Virus record (IMG/VR): IMGVR_UViG_3300038455_000166
Coordinates: 1 to 24,384 of that record
Strand: one strand, 5' to 3'
Length of the DNA: 24,384 nucleotides
DNA from: a virus
Below the pieces are notes generated by a model. That model made no database searches. It had not been told where the DNA came from and saw only the letters and a program-made list of their open reading frames with translations. Shown here in pieces: positions 8,522 through 17,168 of this stretch. Position 1 is the first letter of the stretch; every line of letters begins with the position of its first letter. A program made the translations under genes and the position numbers.

Positions 8522-9256
8522 TCACGGGGCGATGACGACAGGAACCGAAACTTCATCACGAATCGTATTGTCTTGGATGTCTTCCACGCGCAAGATCAAC
8601 GTGTAATTCCCAATGTCTGACGCATTGTTCAACTCATTCGGCAGATGACCTTGATACTGTACGTAAGCAGGAATTGCACCGCTCGCTTCGTGAAAGGTCA
8701 ACTCGTTCACCGCCGGAATGAGATCAGCGGAATGGCGATTGGCCGGTTGCCCCGCCGGCACGAATCGCCAGTGATAGCGCAGGCGATTGATGCTTTGATA
8801 ATCCGGCTTATCCCATTGCACGGGCGCTTCCGCCTGGAGCGTGCTGTTGGCTTTGCTGAGTGTCGCGCCGGCAGCTGGGAAGATCATCTTGGCGATGAAC
8901 AAATGGATCAGGCACGGACTCTGGGCCGTAAGCGGGCCGCCAGTCATGCCAGCATCCTGTGCGGCCTTGAGATCGCCGAGCGAATCGGTTGGCTTATCTT
9001 TGGCCGTGAACGTCAAGACATGCGATCCCACGGTGAGCGATGGCGTGAAATTCAGCGGATCGTCCGCCGGGCTGTTAAGCGCGGCGTTCTTCGGATCCGA
9101 CTGGGGTGGAAAGTGCAGACTCGAGTACCACTTGAAGAACAACGGCGGGTGACCGGTGGACAGCACCTGGCCGCGCATTCTCACCTGCGACTGCGAGATG
9201 CCCTGGAAATGTGCGCCGCGCTGCGGTTCAAGGATTTGCAGCTGAACGATGCTCAT
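8522..9256 (-). CDS. Two-domain Ig/PKD-like protein of the spike region
   Basis: The start chosen is ATG at 9256 (MSIVQLQILEP), 2 bases after the stop of the PAAR-like gene. The frame is open further upstream but overlaps that gene. The 244 residues appear to form two Ig/PKD-type beta-sandwiches. The first (about 1-100) runs from IVQLQILEPQRGAHF through FFKWYSSL to SHVLTFTAKD. The second (about 118-244) has LRYHWRFVPAG, a tyrosine-corner-like IGNYTLILRVED, and ends VSVPVVIAP. The middle segment holds LIHLFIAKMIFPAAGATL. There is no signal peptide and no catalytic motif. A location between tip and wedge genes suggests a baseplate decoration or spike-associated binding module. The fold call rests on strand patterns only. 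Confidence 0.6.
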   Translation of the reverse strand: MSIVQLQILEPQRGAHFQGISQSQVRMRGQVLSTGHPPLFFKWYSSLHFPPQSDPKNAALNSPADDPLNFTPSLTVGSHVLTFTAKDKPTDSLGDLKAAQDAGMTGGPLTAQSPCLIHLFIAKMIFPAAGATLSKANSTLQAEAPVQWDKPDYQSINRLRYHWRFVPAGQPANRHSADLIPAVNELTFHEASGAIPAYVQYQGHLPNELNNASDIGNYTLILRVEDIQDNTIRDEVSVPVVIAP

Positions 9257-9258
9257 GG

Positions 9259-9690
9259 TTATTGGCCACTGCTGGTAAACGTCGCCGTTCCGCCGGAGGG
9301 AAAGACCACGCCTTGATCGTTTTGGACGTTGATCGGGATGTGATTGATCGTCACTGTCGAATTGCCCTGGCTGGGCAACACCATGCCGGGCCACGTCGGC
9401 ACGTTGCCCTGCATCATAATCCCTTGGGTAACAATGGGTTTAGTGCCGGCTTTGACCATCTTGTTAAAGCTGTTGATGATCCATACTTTTGGTCCTGTGT
9501 CAATCGGTCCGGCGGGTGGCGGAGGCATCGTAACCGGTGGTGCGCTGGTCGAGTGGGGCGGATCTCCGGGCGCAATGAGCTCGACTAACGCTTCGAGCAC
9601 CTCCACCTTGACTTTGCCGCCGCTGGAGCCGCTGAGTGTCAACATCCCCGTCAAGTTCAGTGTGCCCTTCAAAACCAGATCGGCCATCAC
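9259..9690 (-). CDS. PAAR-like spike tip candidate (143 aa)
   Basis: The first codon is GTG at 9690, overlapping the spike stop by 4 bases, and is followed immediately by ATG at 9687, which may be the true start. The N-terminal 45 residues are beta-rich (MADLVLKGTLNLTGMLTL), followed by a proline-rich linker near residues 45-65 containing TMPPPPAGP. The C-terminal domain carries AGTKPIVTQGIMMQGNVP, then STVTINHIPINVQNDQG and a Gly/Thr/Ser-rich end. The glycine-turn-rich pattern and the position directly after the spike suit a PAAR-like tip (PAAR, DUF4150 or DUF4280 type), the job of Afp10 in eCIS. The usual His/Cys zinc set is not clearly present, so a different small beta-helical cap is possible. 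Confidence 0.5.
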   Translation of the reverse strand: MMADLVLKGTLNLTGMLTLSGSSGGKVKVEVLEALVELIAPGDPPHSTSAPPVTMPPPPAGPIDTGPKVWIINSFNKMVKAGTKPIVTQGIMMQGNVPTWPGMVLPSQGNSTVTINHIPINVQNDQGVVFPSGGTATFTSSGQ

Positions 9691-10370
9691 GCCCCCGTAA
9701 TCTCATGCCCGCTAATCGTGGTGCTGCCCGCGCTGCCGATCACCTTGAGATCGCCTTTGACATCCAGCCCACTCTGCGCATCAATTGTCATCTTGTCACA
9801 CTTGACGTCGATGGGTTGACTGTCGGCCGTGATTTTGATCTCACCATCATTCGCCAGACTGATGACCGTTTTCGTACCAGCCTTGATTTCGACATTGCCA
9901 GCTGGATCGATCTTGACGCTGGCCTTCGCTTCGCTATTGTCCTCCGGCTTGGTGACATCGCGCTGTAGGAAAATCGTGCCATCGTTCGTGAAGCGCAGCT
10001 GATTGAGTGTGCCATCGGCGGCAACGCGCTGCTCGAACAGAATCTCGTCTTCGTGATGCAATGGCGGCCGATCGTCGGCGTGATAAAAACGTCCCAGGAT
10101 CAACGGTTGATTCAAGTCGCCGTTCACGAACTGCACGATCACCAGATCGCCCACGCGCGGCGGCGCTGCGATCCCAATGTGGCCCACCGCCACCGGCACT
10201 TTGCGCAGTTCCAGGTCCTCGTGTTTAAGCCGGACGTCGACCTCGTAATTGTTGTCGTCGTCTTTATCCTCGTGTGGAAAGATGGCGGTTACGACGCCCA
10301 ACAGACTGCCGCGCTGCCGCGCCAGTTCCTGCTGCACGACGCGCCGGATGACGTCGATCAAGTCGCTCAT
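9687..10370 (-). CDS. Baseplate spike protein, gpV/VgrG gp5-OB-like
   Basis: 227 residues. Residues 1-20 form a helix. Residues 22-97 form the OB-fold typical of gpV, gp45 and the VgrG gp5 domain: LGVVTAIFPHEDKDDD, then EDLELRKVPVAVGHIGIAAP, VGDLVIVQFVNGD and QPLILGRFYH. Residues 150-227 are short repeating strands (GNVEIKAGTKTVISLANDG, DVKGDLKVIGSAG, TTISGHEI), consistent with a trimeric beta-helix needle. There is no lysozyme domain and no fused effector. The ATG overlaps the hub gene stop by 4 bases. In VgrG and Afp8 hub and spike are fused; here, as in P2, they are separate polypeptides. The protein should trimerise under the hub and carry the tip. Confidence 0.92.
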   Translation of the reverse strand: MSDLIDVIRRVVQQELARQRGSLLGVVTAIFPHEDKDDDNNYEVDVRLKHEDLELRKVPVAVGHIGIAAPPRVGDLVIVQFVNGDLNQPLILGRFYHADDRPPLHHEDEILFEQRVAADGTLNQLRFTNDGTIFLQRDVTKPEDNSEAKASVKIDPAGNVEIKAGTKTVISLANDGEIKITADSQPIDVKCDKMTIDAQSGLDVKGDLKVIGSAGSTTISGHEITGA

Positions 10371-11425
10371 GCGCTGGCATCCAACGACACACGCACATCC
10401 GTGACGAAACCGATATCGGCCCCGAAGCGATGACGAATCGCGCGCACGTAGCCACTGCCGTTGATCAATCCATCCGGCACGTCGCTCGCCGTGATCGAAT
10501 TGCCCAGATCGAGTTGCGGGCGGCCCAACACGGTGAGCGTGATCTGATACGCCGTTCGCGCGGCGACGGCCAGATAGCCGGCCGCGAAACGATTGGCCAG
10601 GTCTTGCGTGCGCGCTGCCGGATCGAGAATGAGCAAATTCGGTGTGCCGTCGCCGGCCGCGCCGCGATAATCCTGGTCATTCACCGTCAACCAATGCGCG
10701 GTCCTGTCGCCCTGGCCGGACATCGGACTTTCACCGCCCACTTCGATTTTGCCCCACGCCACCGGTTGACGGGCAGCTCTAGCCTCCAGCAGGTGCTGAC
10801 TGAAAGCGTAGCCTTCACTCGATCCGCCGCCCAGCAATGCAGTGGCCGCCCCGGCGGCTGCGCCCAGTAAGCTGCTGCCGGCCTCCAAATTTGCAGCCGG
10901 GCCTAGAGCGTGAAACATGATATTCCCATCGCGATCGGCATAGAGTTCATAACCGAGCCGATTCGCCAATTCCTTCAAATGCGTGAAAGCGCTTAGGCGG
11001 CTGTCGACGGCATAGCGTGGGAGCGTCGGCCCATCGTCCACCGTACCAGTCGATAAACCGGCCTGACCGATCAAGTCGCTGGCGACACTGCCTGCCGATT
11101 GGTTTTCATACGTGGCCGAGCTGCGCAAGTTGGTCAGCTGGTTCATCCTGCCCAGCGCATGCAGCTCGACCCCGACAATCGCCGGACGCACGGCTGCGAT
11201 CGCACCTGTAAATACGGTTTCTTCCTGGCTATCATGCCCAAGTTTGATAACGACGGCATCGTCTACGGCAACCTCCGATCGAGCCATGAGATAGATGCGA
11301 GCTGCATCCACCGGGATGTCCATGTCGCGCTCGACGATCACGCGCCTCGGTCCGGCCACCGGATTGTCGGTGCTGGATGTTAGGCCTCCGATCGTCAACG
11401 AGAAGGTCGGCTGCAAGATCGGCAC
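10367..11425 (-). CDS. Baseplate hub protein, gpD-like (VgrG N-terminal-like)
   Basis: 352 residues, starting at GTG (11425) with AGGAG a few bases upstream, 1 base after the Rhs stop. The layout fits phage late control gene D, gp27 and the VgrG N-terminus. A first beta domain contains PRRVIVERDMDIPVDAARI, followed by ETVFTGAIAAVRP. A conserved hub segment with SAGSVASDLIGQAGLSTGTV precedes STFTHLKELA-type helices (here SAFTHLKELANRLGYELY), and ADRDGNIMFHALG follows. The C-terminal part contains LANRFAAGYLAVAARTAYQ and the closing strands of the second tube-like barrel (LTVLGRPQLDLGNSI). The hub makes the trimeric-to-hexameric junction between tube and spike. Residues 180-215 are an Ala/Gly/Ser-rich insertion. 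The 4-base overlap with gpV supports one hub-spike unit. Confidence 0.88.
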   Translation of the reverse strand: MPILQPTFSLTIGGLTSSTDNPVAGPRRVIVERDMDIPVDAARIYLMARSEVAVDDAVVIKLGHDSQEETVFTGAIAAVRPAIVGVELHALGRMNQLTNLRSSATYENQSAGSVASDLIGQAGLSTGTVDDGPTLPRYAVDSRLSAFTHLKELANRLGYELYADRDGNIMFHALGPAANLEAGSSLLGAAAGAATALLGGGSSEGYAFSQHLLEARAARQPVAWGKIEVGGESPMSGQGDRTAHWLTVNDQDYRGAAGDGTPNLLILDPAARTQDLANRFAAGYLAVAARTAYQITLTVLGRPQLDLGNSITASDVPDGLINGSGYVRAIRHRFGADIGFVTDVRVSLDASA

Positions 11426-11426
11426 G

Positions 11427-13745
11427 TTAGACTCCTGCGTGGGCGCGAGCGTCGCGCTCGAACCAACTGTCGCAATAGCTGCCGAAGATCATCGACCATC
11501 CATAAATGCCGGGCGGAATCGGGAGCAGATAATAGAATGGGCCAAGCCAGTATTGCTGTTCGACGTGCCGCAGCTCGTGCTCATATAAGGCTTGTCGAAG
11601 CGGAATGGTCACCTTGCCGCCATAAGCCTCCGGGAACACATCACCGGGGCCGCCGAAGTCGGGTGTCTGATCCCACTTCTTGTACACAAAGAATACGTTG
11701 CCAAACGTCATCGCCATCAAGCGTGGAATGGAACCGAACCAGCCGCCTGAGAACACAATCGCCCAGCTGTTCAATCGGCTTGAGGCGGCCGCGTCGAAGC
11801 CGGGCGTTTCCCACCAGCTGCTGCCGGCATGTCCGATCGTCACCGCGTAAACGAGCCAGCGAAACAACTCGCCAACCCAGCACAGAATCTCGAGGATCAG
11901 GCCCAACGCAGTGTTGGGCAGCGACCAGATCGATCCCAAAACGTACAGCATGATCCAGCCGAATGACCAATGTCCGTTGGGATCAGAACGCCCGATCGGA
12001 TCATTGCCGCAAAACGCATAACGATTACGGACACGCGGCTGTTTGAGCCAATCGACGATCATTCGATCGCGTGTGAGAGCCTGTTGGCCTGACGAGCCTG
12101 CGCCGTTCACCAGCCGCGCATCATCCGGCCCGCCCGTGTAAGAATCGGGCGTCAAGAAACGTGCCCACTGCGGCTTATACCAGCGAGCGCCAAAGTAATA
12201 CATGTCCAGTTGGGGCTGCCAGAAACGCCCGCCGTAAATGGGCAGAAACCGATCGCTTGTACTGATGGGCATGCCAAATGGCGCATAGTCAAATCTGGCG
12301 ACGACGCGGCCATTTGCATCTGTAACGAGCTGGCCGTTGCCCCAGTCATCCTGATGCCGAAAATACACGGCGCCTGAATCCAGCGAGCCGTGCACTTCTG
12401 CCAGAATGCCAACGGGAGTCTGCACATACAACCGCAGTGGTCGACCTTGTTCGTCGGTGACGGCTAACAATTCATCCGCCGGGCCGTAAACATACCGCTC
12501 GACGCGCGTAGCCATCTGGAGCAAGAACAATCGGCCCTTGTGGTCATACTCACAGCGCGCGACGGTGTCACCCCGATACAGCGTATGCACGAGCTGCCCG
12601 GCATCGTTGTAGCGATACGTCCATTGTCCGCCAGCGGTGCTCTGGCAGATCGGCCGGCCAGAGCGATCGTAATCGAGTTGATGGGCTGTGCCCTCGGCTT
12701 TTAGAATCCTGATAAGCCGATTACGCGCGTCGTATTCGAAGCGTGTAACGTCGCCGTTGTGTTGGGCGCTAATTCGATTGTCGAGCGGGTCATACGCATA
12801 TTGCCATTCGTGACCGCCGTCCACATCGGCCGCACGCATCAAACGCCCCAATGGATCGTGGTCGTAGTCTCGAACACCATCGCCAATGAGCTGGCCGTGT
12901 GTGTCATACGCATATTGGCGCTCGAAAAGAATTTCGTCGCCACATCGGGCCTCACGTCGGACCGGGCGCGCATCGACGGCATCGGCCTGCGTCGTCTCCG
13001 TAATGCCGTTGGCATAGTCAACGCGCACGGTCTTGTGTGCATCGTCATACGCGAAGCCGGCGAGCGGCCGATGGCCCAGCGTGACCCTCGTCGGCCGTCC
13101 CTGCGCATCCCACCGATAATCGATCGGCGTGGTGCTGCCCGGCAGCCACATGTGCGACAGCCGCCCCGCCTCGTCGTATCTCAAGCGGACGGTGTTGATC
13201 GCGCCGTTGAAGGTCTGATGGATCGCGCACACGCGCCCGGCCCGATCGAATTCGTATCGCTCCGACATACTTGAGGTGTGGGCCTCGATCGGGCGGCCCG
13301 CCGCATCGTAGCGATAGACCGACGCGCCCGTATTGCCCGGCCGAACTTTAAGCACGCGCCCCTGCGCATCGTGCTCGAATCGTGTCACGACGCCGTCGTC
13401 GTCAACGCCCGTTAGGCGATCGTTATCTCCATACTGATAACGTGTGCGGCCGCCACCCGGATGAAGAACTTCACTGATCCGGCGGAGATGATCGTAGGCG
13501 TAGCACGTTGTCTGACCATTCGCTTCGGTCAGGCGAATCAGATCTCCGCGCCGATCGTAAGCGTATTCGCTGCGACCCCCGCCGGCTTCTTCGATCGCCT
13601 CGAGGTGACCGTCGCGCGCCACAATCGTGCGCCGCTGCCGTTCTAGTTCAAGCCACGCCTCGATACGATCGAGCGCGGCACTGGCTTCGGCGGACACGAT
13701 CGGGCGTAAGGTCTTCACGGGCCTCGTCCCCGGGACATCATGCAT
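11427..13745 (-). CDS. Rhs-repeat protein with C-terminal HExxH metallopeptidase-like domain; likely toxin cargo
   Basis: The start chosen is ATG at 13745 (MHDVPGTRPVKTL), overlapping the tape-measure stop by 8 bases; this gives 772 residues. Residues about 55-590 are YD/Rhs repeats (YAYDRRGDLIRLTEANG, YRYDAAGRPIEA, YEYDARNRL-type), closing with the Rhs core signature: YYFGARWY...RFLTPDSYTGG, then NRYAFCGNDPIGRSDPNG at 575-591. Rhs cores form a closed shell around a toxin. After the core, residues 596-635 hold two strongly hydrophobic stretches. A separate domain follows with ETPGFDAAASSRLN and finally HELRHVEQQ at 723-731, with Glu763 in ERDARAHA as a likely third zinc ligand. That is a zincin (HExxH) arrangement. 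There is no N-terminal PAAR, so loading differs from T6SS Rhs proteins. The next gene follows after 1 base, leaving no room for an immunity gene. It is embedded between tape measure and hub. Confidence 0.95.
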   Translation of the reverse strand: MHDVPGTRPVKTLRPIVSAEASAALDRIEAWLELERQRRTIVARDGHLEAIEEAGGGRSEYAYDRRGDLIRLTEANGQTTCYAYDHLRRISEVLHPGGGRTRYQYGDNDRLTGVDDDGVVTRFEHDAQGRVLKVRPGNTGASVYRYDAAGRPIEAHTSSMSERYEFDRAGRVCAIHQTFNGAINTVRLRYDEAGRLSHMWLPGSTTPIDYRWDAQGRPTRVTLGHRPLAGFAYDDAHKTVRVDYANGITETTQADAVDARPVRREARCGDEILFERQYAYDTHGQLIGDGVRDYDHDPLGRLMRAADVDGGHEWQYAYDPLDNRISAQHNGDVTRFEYDARNRLIRILKAEGTAHQLDYDRSGRPICQSTAGGQWTYRYNDAGQLVHTLYRGDTVARCEYDHKGRLFLLQMATRVERYVYGPADELLAVTDEQGRPLRLYVQTPVGILAEVHGSLDSGAVYFRHQDDWGNGQLVTDANGRVVARFDYAPFGMPISTSDRFLPIYGGRFWQPQLDMYYFGARWYKPQWARFLTPDSYTGGPDDARLVNGAGSSGQQALTRDRMIVDWLKQPRVRNRYAFCGNDPIGRSDPNGHWSFGWIMLYVLGSIWSLPNTALGLILEILCWVGELFRWLVYAVTIGHAGSSWWETPGFDAAASSRLNSWAIVFSGGWFGSIPRLMAMTFGNVFFVYKKWDQTPDFGGPGDVFPEAYGGKVTIPLRQALYEHELRHVEQQYWLGPFYYLLPIPPGIYGWSMIFGSYCDSWFERDARAHAGV

Positions 13746-16700
13746 TACTGGCAGCGACACTGGCACTCCCTTCGCCGAGCGGAATGGCGGCGAGCATATC
13801 ATCGAATGCGCTTCGCACGCGATCCAGTTCTGCATCAAAGCTCACACCCAGGTTATCTACGACGCGATTCAATCGGTCCATCAGTTCGACGAACACGAGC
13901 CGTTCGACGCGGTCGATGGTCTGTTTGACGCCTTGAGCCACCGTCGTGATGGTGTTGCGAATCTTCGCCAACAACGCCTGAATCTGGTCGCGGATAATGC
14001 GTAGCTGCTCGTCGACGATTCGGACGACGGTCTCCAAGATATCGGTGACGCGAGTCGAGACGGCATTCAGCGCATCTTCAAAGACCTGATTGACTTCGGC
14101 CTTCAAATGCCCCGGATCGATCGCGTGCAAAGGGGCGGTCAATGGATCGAAGAAATTGGTGCGCAGCGAGTCCGCTAGGGCATCGGGATCCAAAACATGC
14201 AGCTTGGTGCGCAGTGTGTCGTAGATGTCTTTGATCGCATCTCTGAGACTCAGCGGATTCAGCAGCATAACGACTTCGCGCATATCACTGAAGAAGTCGT
14301 TGATAGCCGGCGTCAATGCTGCTTCCAACGGTTGCAGCCGCGCCAAAAAGCGAGCCATCGCCTGATCCACTTTGGAGACTTTGGCAGATGGGCGCAGTGC
14401 GCGTAGCCCGGTCATGATTTCGGAATACGTCAATGGTTGCGGCGCACGCAAGAAGTCAGGCAGCATTTGGTCAAGCTTGGCGCGCAATTCGGCGTAGGCC
14501 ACTGCCGCGCCGGAACTATCGAGGCTGTTGATCTTGGTTCGCAGCGAATCGACGAGCGCGGTGTGCGTCTGAATGAGAGATTGAAGTTGACTCGACGGCT
14601 GGCCTGGATCAACCAGCGTGAAGACGGCGTCGAATCGCGCCGAAACCGTCGCGATATCACCCGCCCGATCGGGGGGAGCAGTTTCGACTTTAGCTTGAAA
14701 GCGCAGTTTGAGTCCGGGCAAGGCCAGCGGCATCCCCAACTGCGTGGTCGGCGCGAGATTGCTCAAGCGCCCCAGCCCACTGCGCATGCGACTGAGCATC
14801 GTGCTCGGTTCCAAGGCGTCCAACCCGACGCCGATCGTCGCGCGGATCGTGTTCAGCGTTGTGGTCAAGTCGTCCTGAGGGATGGCTTCGATCATCGTGA
14901 TGAGCTGATCGAATACCGTATCCAGCGGCTCAAAAAGACTGCTGACACGGAAGCGCGTATTCAAATCCACGCTGATGCGTTTCAACTCGACGTCGGGATC
15001 GCCAAAGATCGCGTCCGTCATGGCTTCGAGCACCGCGCGGACCTCCACCCAAAATGCGTTGAACGGGTCGGGCAGATTGAGCGTGTTCAGCGCATTGACG
15101 ATGGCGTTGCGGACGCTGCCGAAGAGCGCTTTTTCGCGGCGATCCAATTCTTCCAACAGCGGCGTCACATCGATCAGTGCAACGAACCGGTCGATCTGGG
15201 CGTACAACGTTCGCAGCGGTGCGACCCATTGAGCCGGATCGAGCGCGTTCACGCGCTGCATCATTGCCGCGTAGGGCGCTTGCAAAGGATCAAGCAGCTG
15301 TCCTGGCGCGAGTGCGTTGAGGCTCTGGATGGATTTGTCTACCTGGGCGACCAGGGGATTCAGCAGGATCTTGCCGTTCAACTTGTCCGCAAGTTTTGAA
15401 AGATCCTGAAGCGCGGTCAGCAATGGGCCTAGCACCTGATCGGGATTCAGTGTGTCCAGCTGCTTGCGCAGCCGATCGAGCTGATCGGCGATTCCGCCCA
15501 GCAGCGATTTGATCTCGCCTTGAGCGACGCTAAAGCCGCTTTTTAACTCGGCGACGATCTTGGATTCCAGGTCGATGGATTCCAAGACGGTCAGCGCCAG
15601 GCCCAGCGCGACCTTCTCGACCTCGGATAGCGCATCGGGGTTGATGGCCTGCAAGCGGCGCTTAACGTCGTCGATCTCGCCGATGACTTCATCGCTGACC
15701 GGGTTGAAGCTCAATTGATCGAGTTGTGCCGCAAAGCCTTCAAGGTCATTCATGTACTGGCCGAGCGTTTGTTCAAGCTCGGCCATCAGATCGTCCACCT
15801 GCTGCGCGATGTCGGTCAGGAGCGAAAACAAATCGTCCATCCGCAAATTCTGCACCTGGCTGGCCAGGCCGGCCAGGCCAGTCTGAATTTGCGAGGTCAG
15901 GGTATCGTTGATCTGCGTGGTCACGAACGTGTCGACTTCCTGGAAGGCGTTCGTGATCGCTGCGCCGATTTGCTCGATGCCTAACGCATCCAGTTCTTGC
16001 TTGACCCGCTGGAGCATGTTCTCGACGGTCGTTTGGATTTGCTCAGTAGGGACGCTTTCGATCGCTTGCCGGATTTGATCGAGATAATCAAGCAGCGTTT
16101 GACGTACCTGGCCGAGCGCCGAGTTGACGAAGGCATCACGGAATAGTTGGCGCAAGTTTTGGACGCGCCGGGTCAGATCGTCAACACCCAACGTCATGTA
16201 CAATTGCGCCAACAATTCTTCGATCATCGCCACCAGGCTGTCGATGATGTGATCGATTGAAAAAACGCTCTCGATTCTCACTGCTGCCAGCCGGTCGAGA
16301 TATTCTGAAAAGATCGTCTCCCAGGGGTGGCTGGTGATGAGCTGGCCGATCTGCTGGTAAAGTGCATTCAGCCTGCCCAGCAGCGTGTCGAGTGCCGTCT
16401 CGGCGGCGTCAAGGTGTACTTGAATCTGCACGTAGCCGGCCGCATCGGCCGGATCGAGCGCATCGATGGCGGTTGCCAGCCCGTTGAAGGCGTCGATCAA
16501 GGGTTGACGCGCCGGGTTCAGCGTCGCGGCGAGCGCATCCGGTTCGAGCGGCGCCAGAACGGCAAAGGCCGAATCGAGTTGAGCCAGTGGCCCCTGCAGC
16601 AGATCCGGCGCGACGCCGATCAAGTTCTCGGTCATGAAGGGGAGAAACTGATCGCGGTGCGCCGAAAAATCCGTGCGAAATTGTTCGACGCTAGCAAACA

Positions 16701-17166
16701 CGTCCTGAATGTGGGTCAGCGAATTGAGGTCAATCAACTGACCGGTGAGGGTGTCGAGGTGGCTGTTGAACAGATCGAGTATTTGTTCAACTGCAGCCAG
16801 CGCGATCGTCTGCAGGTCACTGCCGTCGGGCACCGCTTTGACGAGCGCACTATTCTGCAAGAAGTCCTGCGCGGCATGATAGGCGCGATCGATGGATTGA
16901 ACATACGCGAGGGTATCAGGCGGCAGCGCATTTTGGATCACGTCCAGTGTTTGAGGCAGCCGCGTCGAGAGGCCGCTGAGGTCGACGTCCAGCTTCGTGT
17001 CCAGGTCGTGCAGTGTCGTGACTAGCGCCGCAAGCGGCGAAGTGGCGCTATCGCCGCCCAGTGCACCGAGGAGGTTGCCCACGCCATTCGCCTGGAGCGA
17101 AATGGTGCCCTGCATTTGCAGCAGCGAGCTGAGATCAGGAAAGCGTTCGAGAAAACCGTCTGCCAT
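13738..17166 (-). CDS. Tape-measure-like tail protein (1142 aa)
   Basis: The longest gene of the operon: 1142 residues, almost wholly amphipathic helix, with Leu/Ile/Val heptads, many Gln/Asp and very few aromatic residues or cysteines. Its size, helical nature and position between tail-tube and hub genes fit a tape measure or internal ruler. Using the usual 0.15 nm per residue, the tube would be about 170 nm, which is an estimate. No clear transmembrane segment or lytic domain is seen. A degenerate motif of the form L-x-x-[LI]-[DNEA]-P with a following helix recurs about ten times, at about 204, 234, 506, 571, 616, 639, 782, 802, 989 and 1013. It starts 2 bases after the upstream gene and overlaps the Rhs gene by 8 bases. 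It could partly line the lumen and hold cargo. Confidence 0.85.
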   Translation of the reverse strand: MADGFLERFPDLSSLLQMQGTISLQANGVGNLLGALGGDSATSPLAALVTTLHDLDTKLDVDLSGLSTRLPQTLDVIQNALPPDTLAYVQSIDRAYHAAQDFLQNSALVKAVPDGSDLQTIALAAVEQILDLFNSHLDTLTGQLIDLNSLTHIQDVFASVEQFRTDFSAHRDQFLPFMTENLIGVAPDLLQGPLAQLDSAFAVLAPLEPDALAATLNPARQPLIDAFNGLATAIDALDPADAAGYVQIQVHLDAAETALDTLLGRLNALYQQIGQLITSHPWETIFSEYLDRLAAVRIESVFSIDHIIDSLVAMIEELLAQLYMTLGVDDLTRRVQNLRQLFRDAFVNSALGQVRQTLLDYLDQIRQAIESVPTEQIQTTVENMLQRVKQELDALGIEQIGAAITNAFQEVDTFVTTQINDTLTSQIQTGLAGLASQVQNLRMDDLFSLLTDIAQQVDDLMAELEQTLGQYMNDLEGFAAQLDQLSFNPVSDEVIGEIDDVKRRLQAINPDALSEVEKVALGLALTVLESIDLESKIVAELKSGFSVAQGEIKSLLGGIADQLDRLRKQLDTLNPDQVLGPLLTALQDLSKLADKLNGKILLNPLVAQVDKSIQSLNALAPGQLLDPLQAPYAAMMQRVNALDPAQWVAPLRTLYAQIDRFVALIDVTPLLEELDRREKALFGSVRNAIVNALNTLNLPDPFNAFWVEVRAVLEAMTDAIFGDPDVELKRISVDLNTRFRVSSLFEPLDTVFDQLITMIEAIPQDDLTTTLNTIRATIGVGLDALEPSTMLSRMRSGLGRLSNLAPTTQLGMPLALPGLKLRFQAKVETAPPDRAGDIATVSARFDAVFTLVDPGQPSSQLQSLIQTHTALVDSLRTKINSLDSSGAAVAYAELRAKLDQMLPDFLRAPQPLTYSEIMTGLRALRPSAKVSKVDQAMARFLARLQPLEAALTPAINDFFSDMREVVMLLNPLSLRDAIKDIYDTLRTKLHVLDPDALADSLRTNFFDPLTAPLHAIDPGHLKAEVNQVFEDALNAVSTRVTDILETVVRIVDEQLRIIRDQIQALLAKIRNTITTVAQGVKQTIDRVERLVFVELMDRLNRVVDNLGVSFDAELDRVRSAFDDMLAAIPLGEGSASVAASNA

Positions 17167-17168
17167 GT

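Noticed and set aside
13745-13838. Upstream start for the Rhs gene at 13838
   Set aside because: The extra 31 residues lie inside the tape-measure gene and look random; ATG at 13745 gives the usual small overlap.
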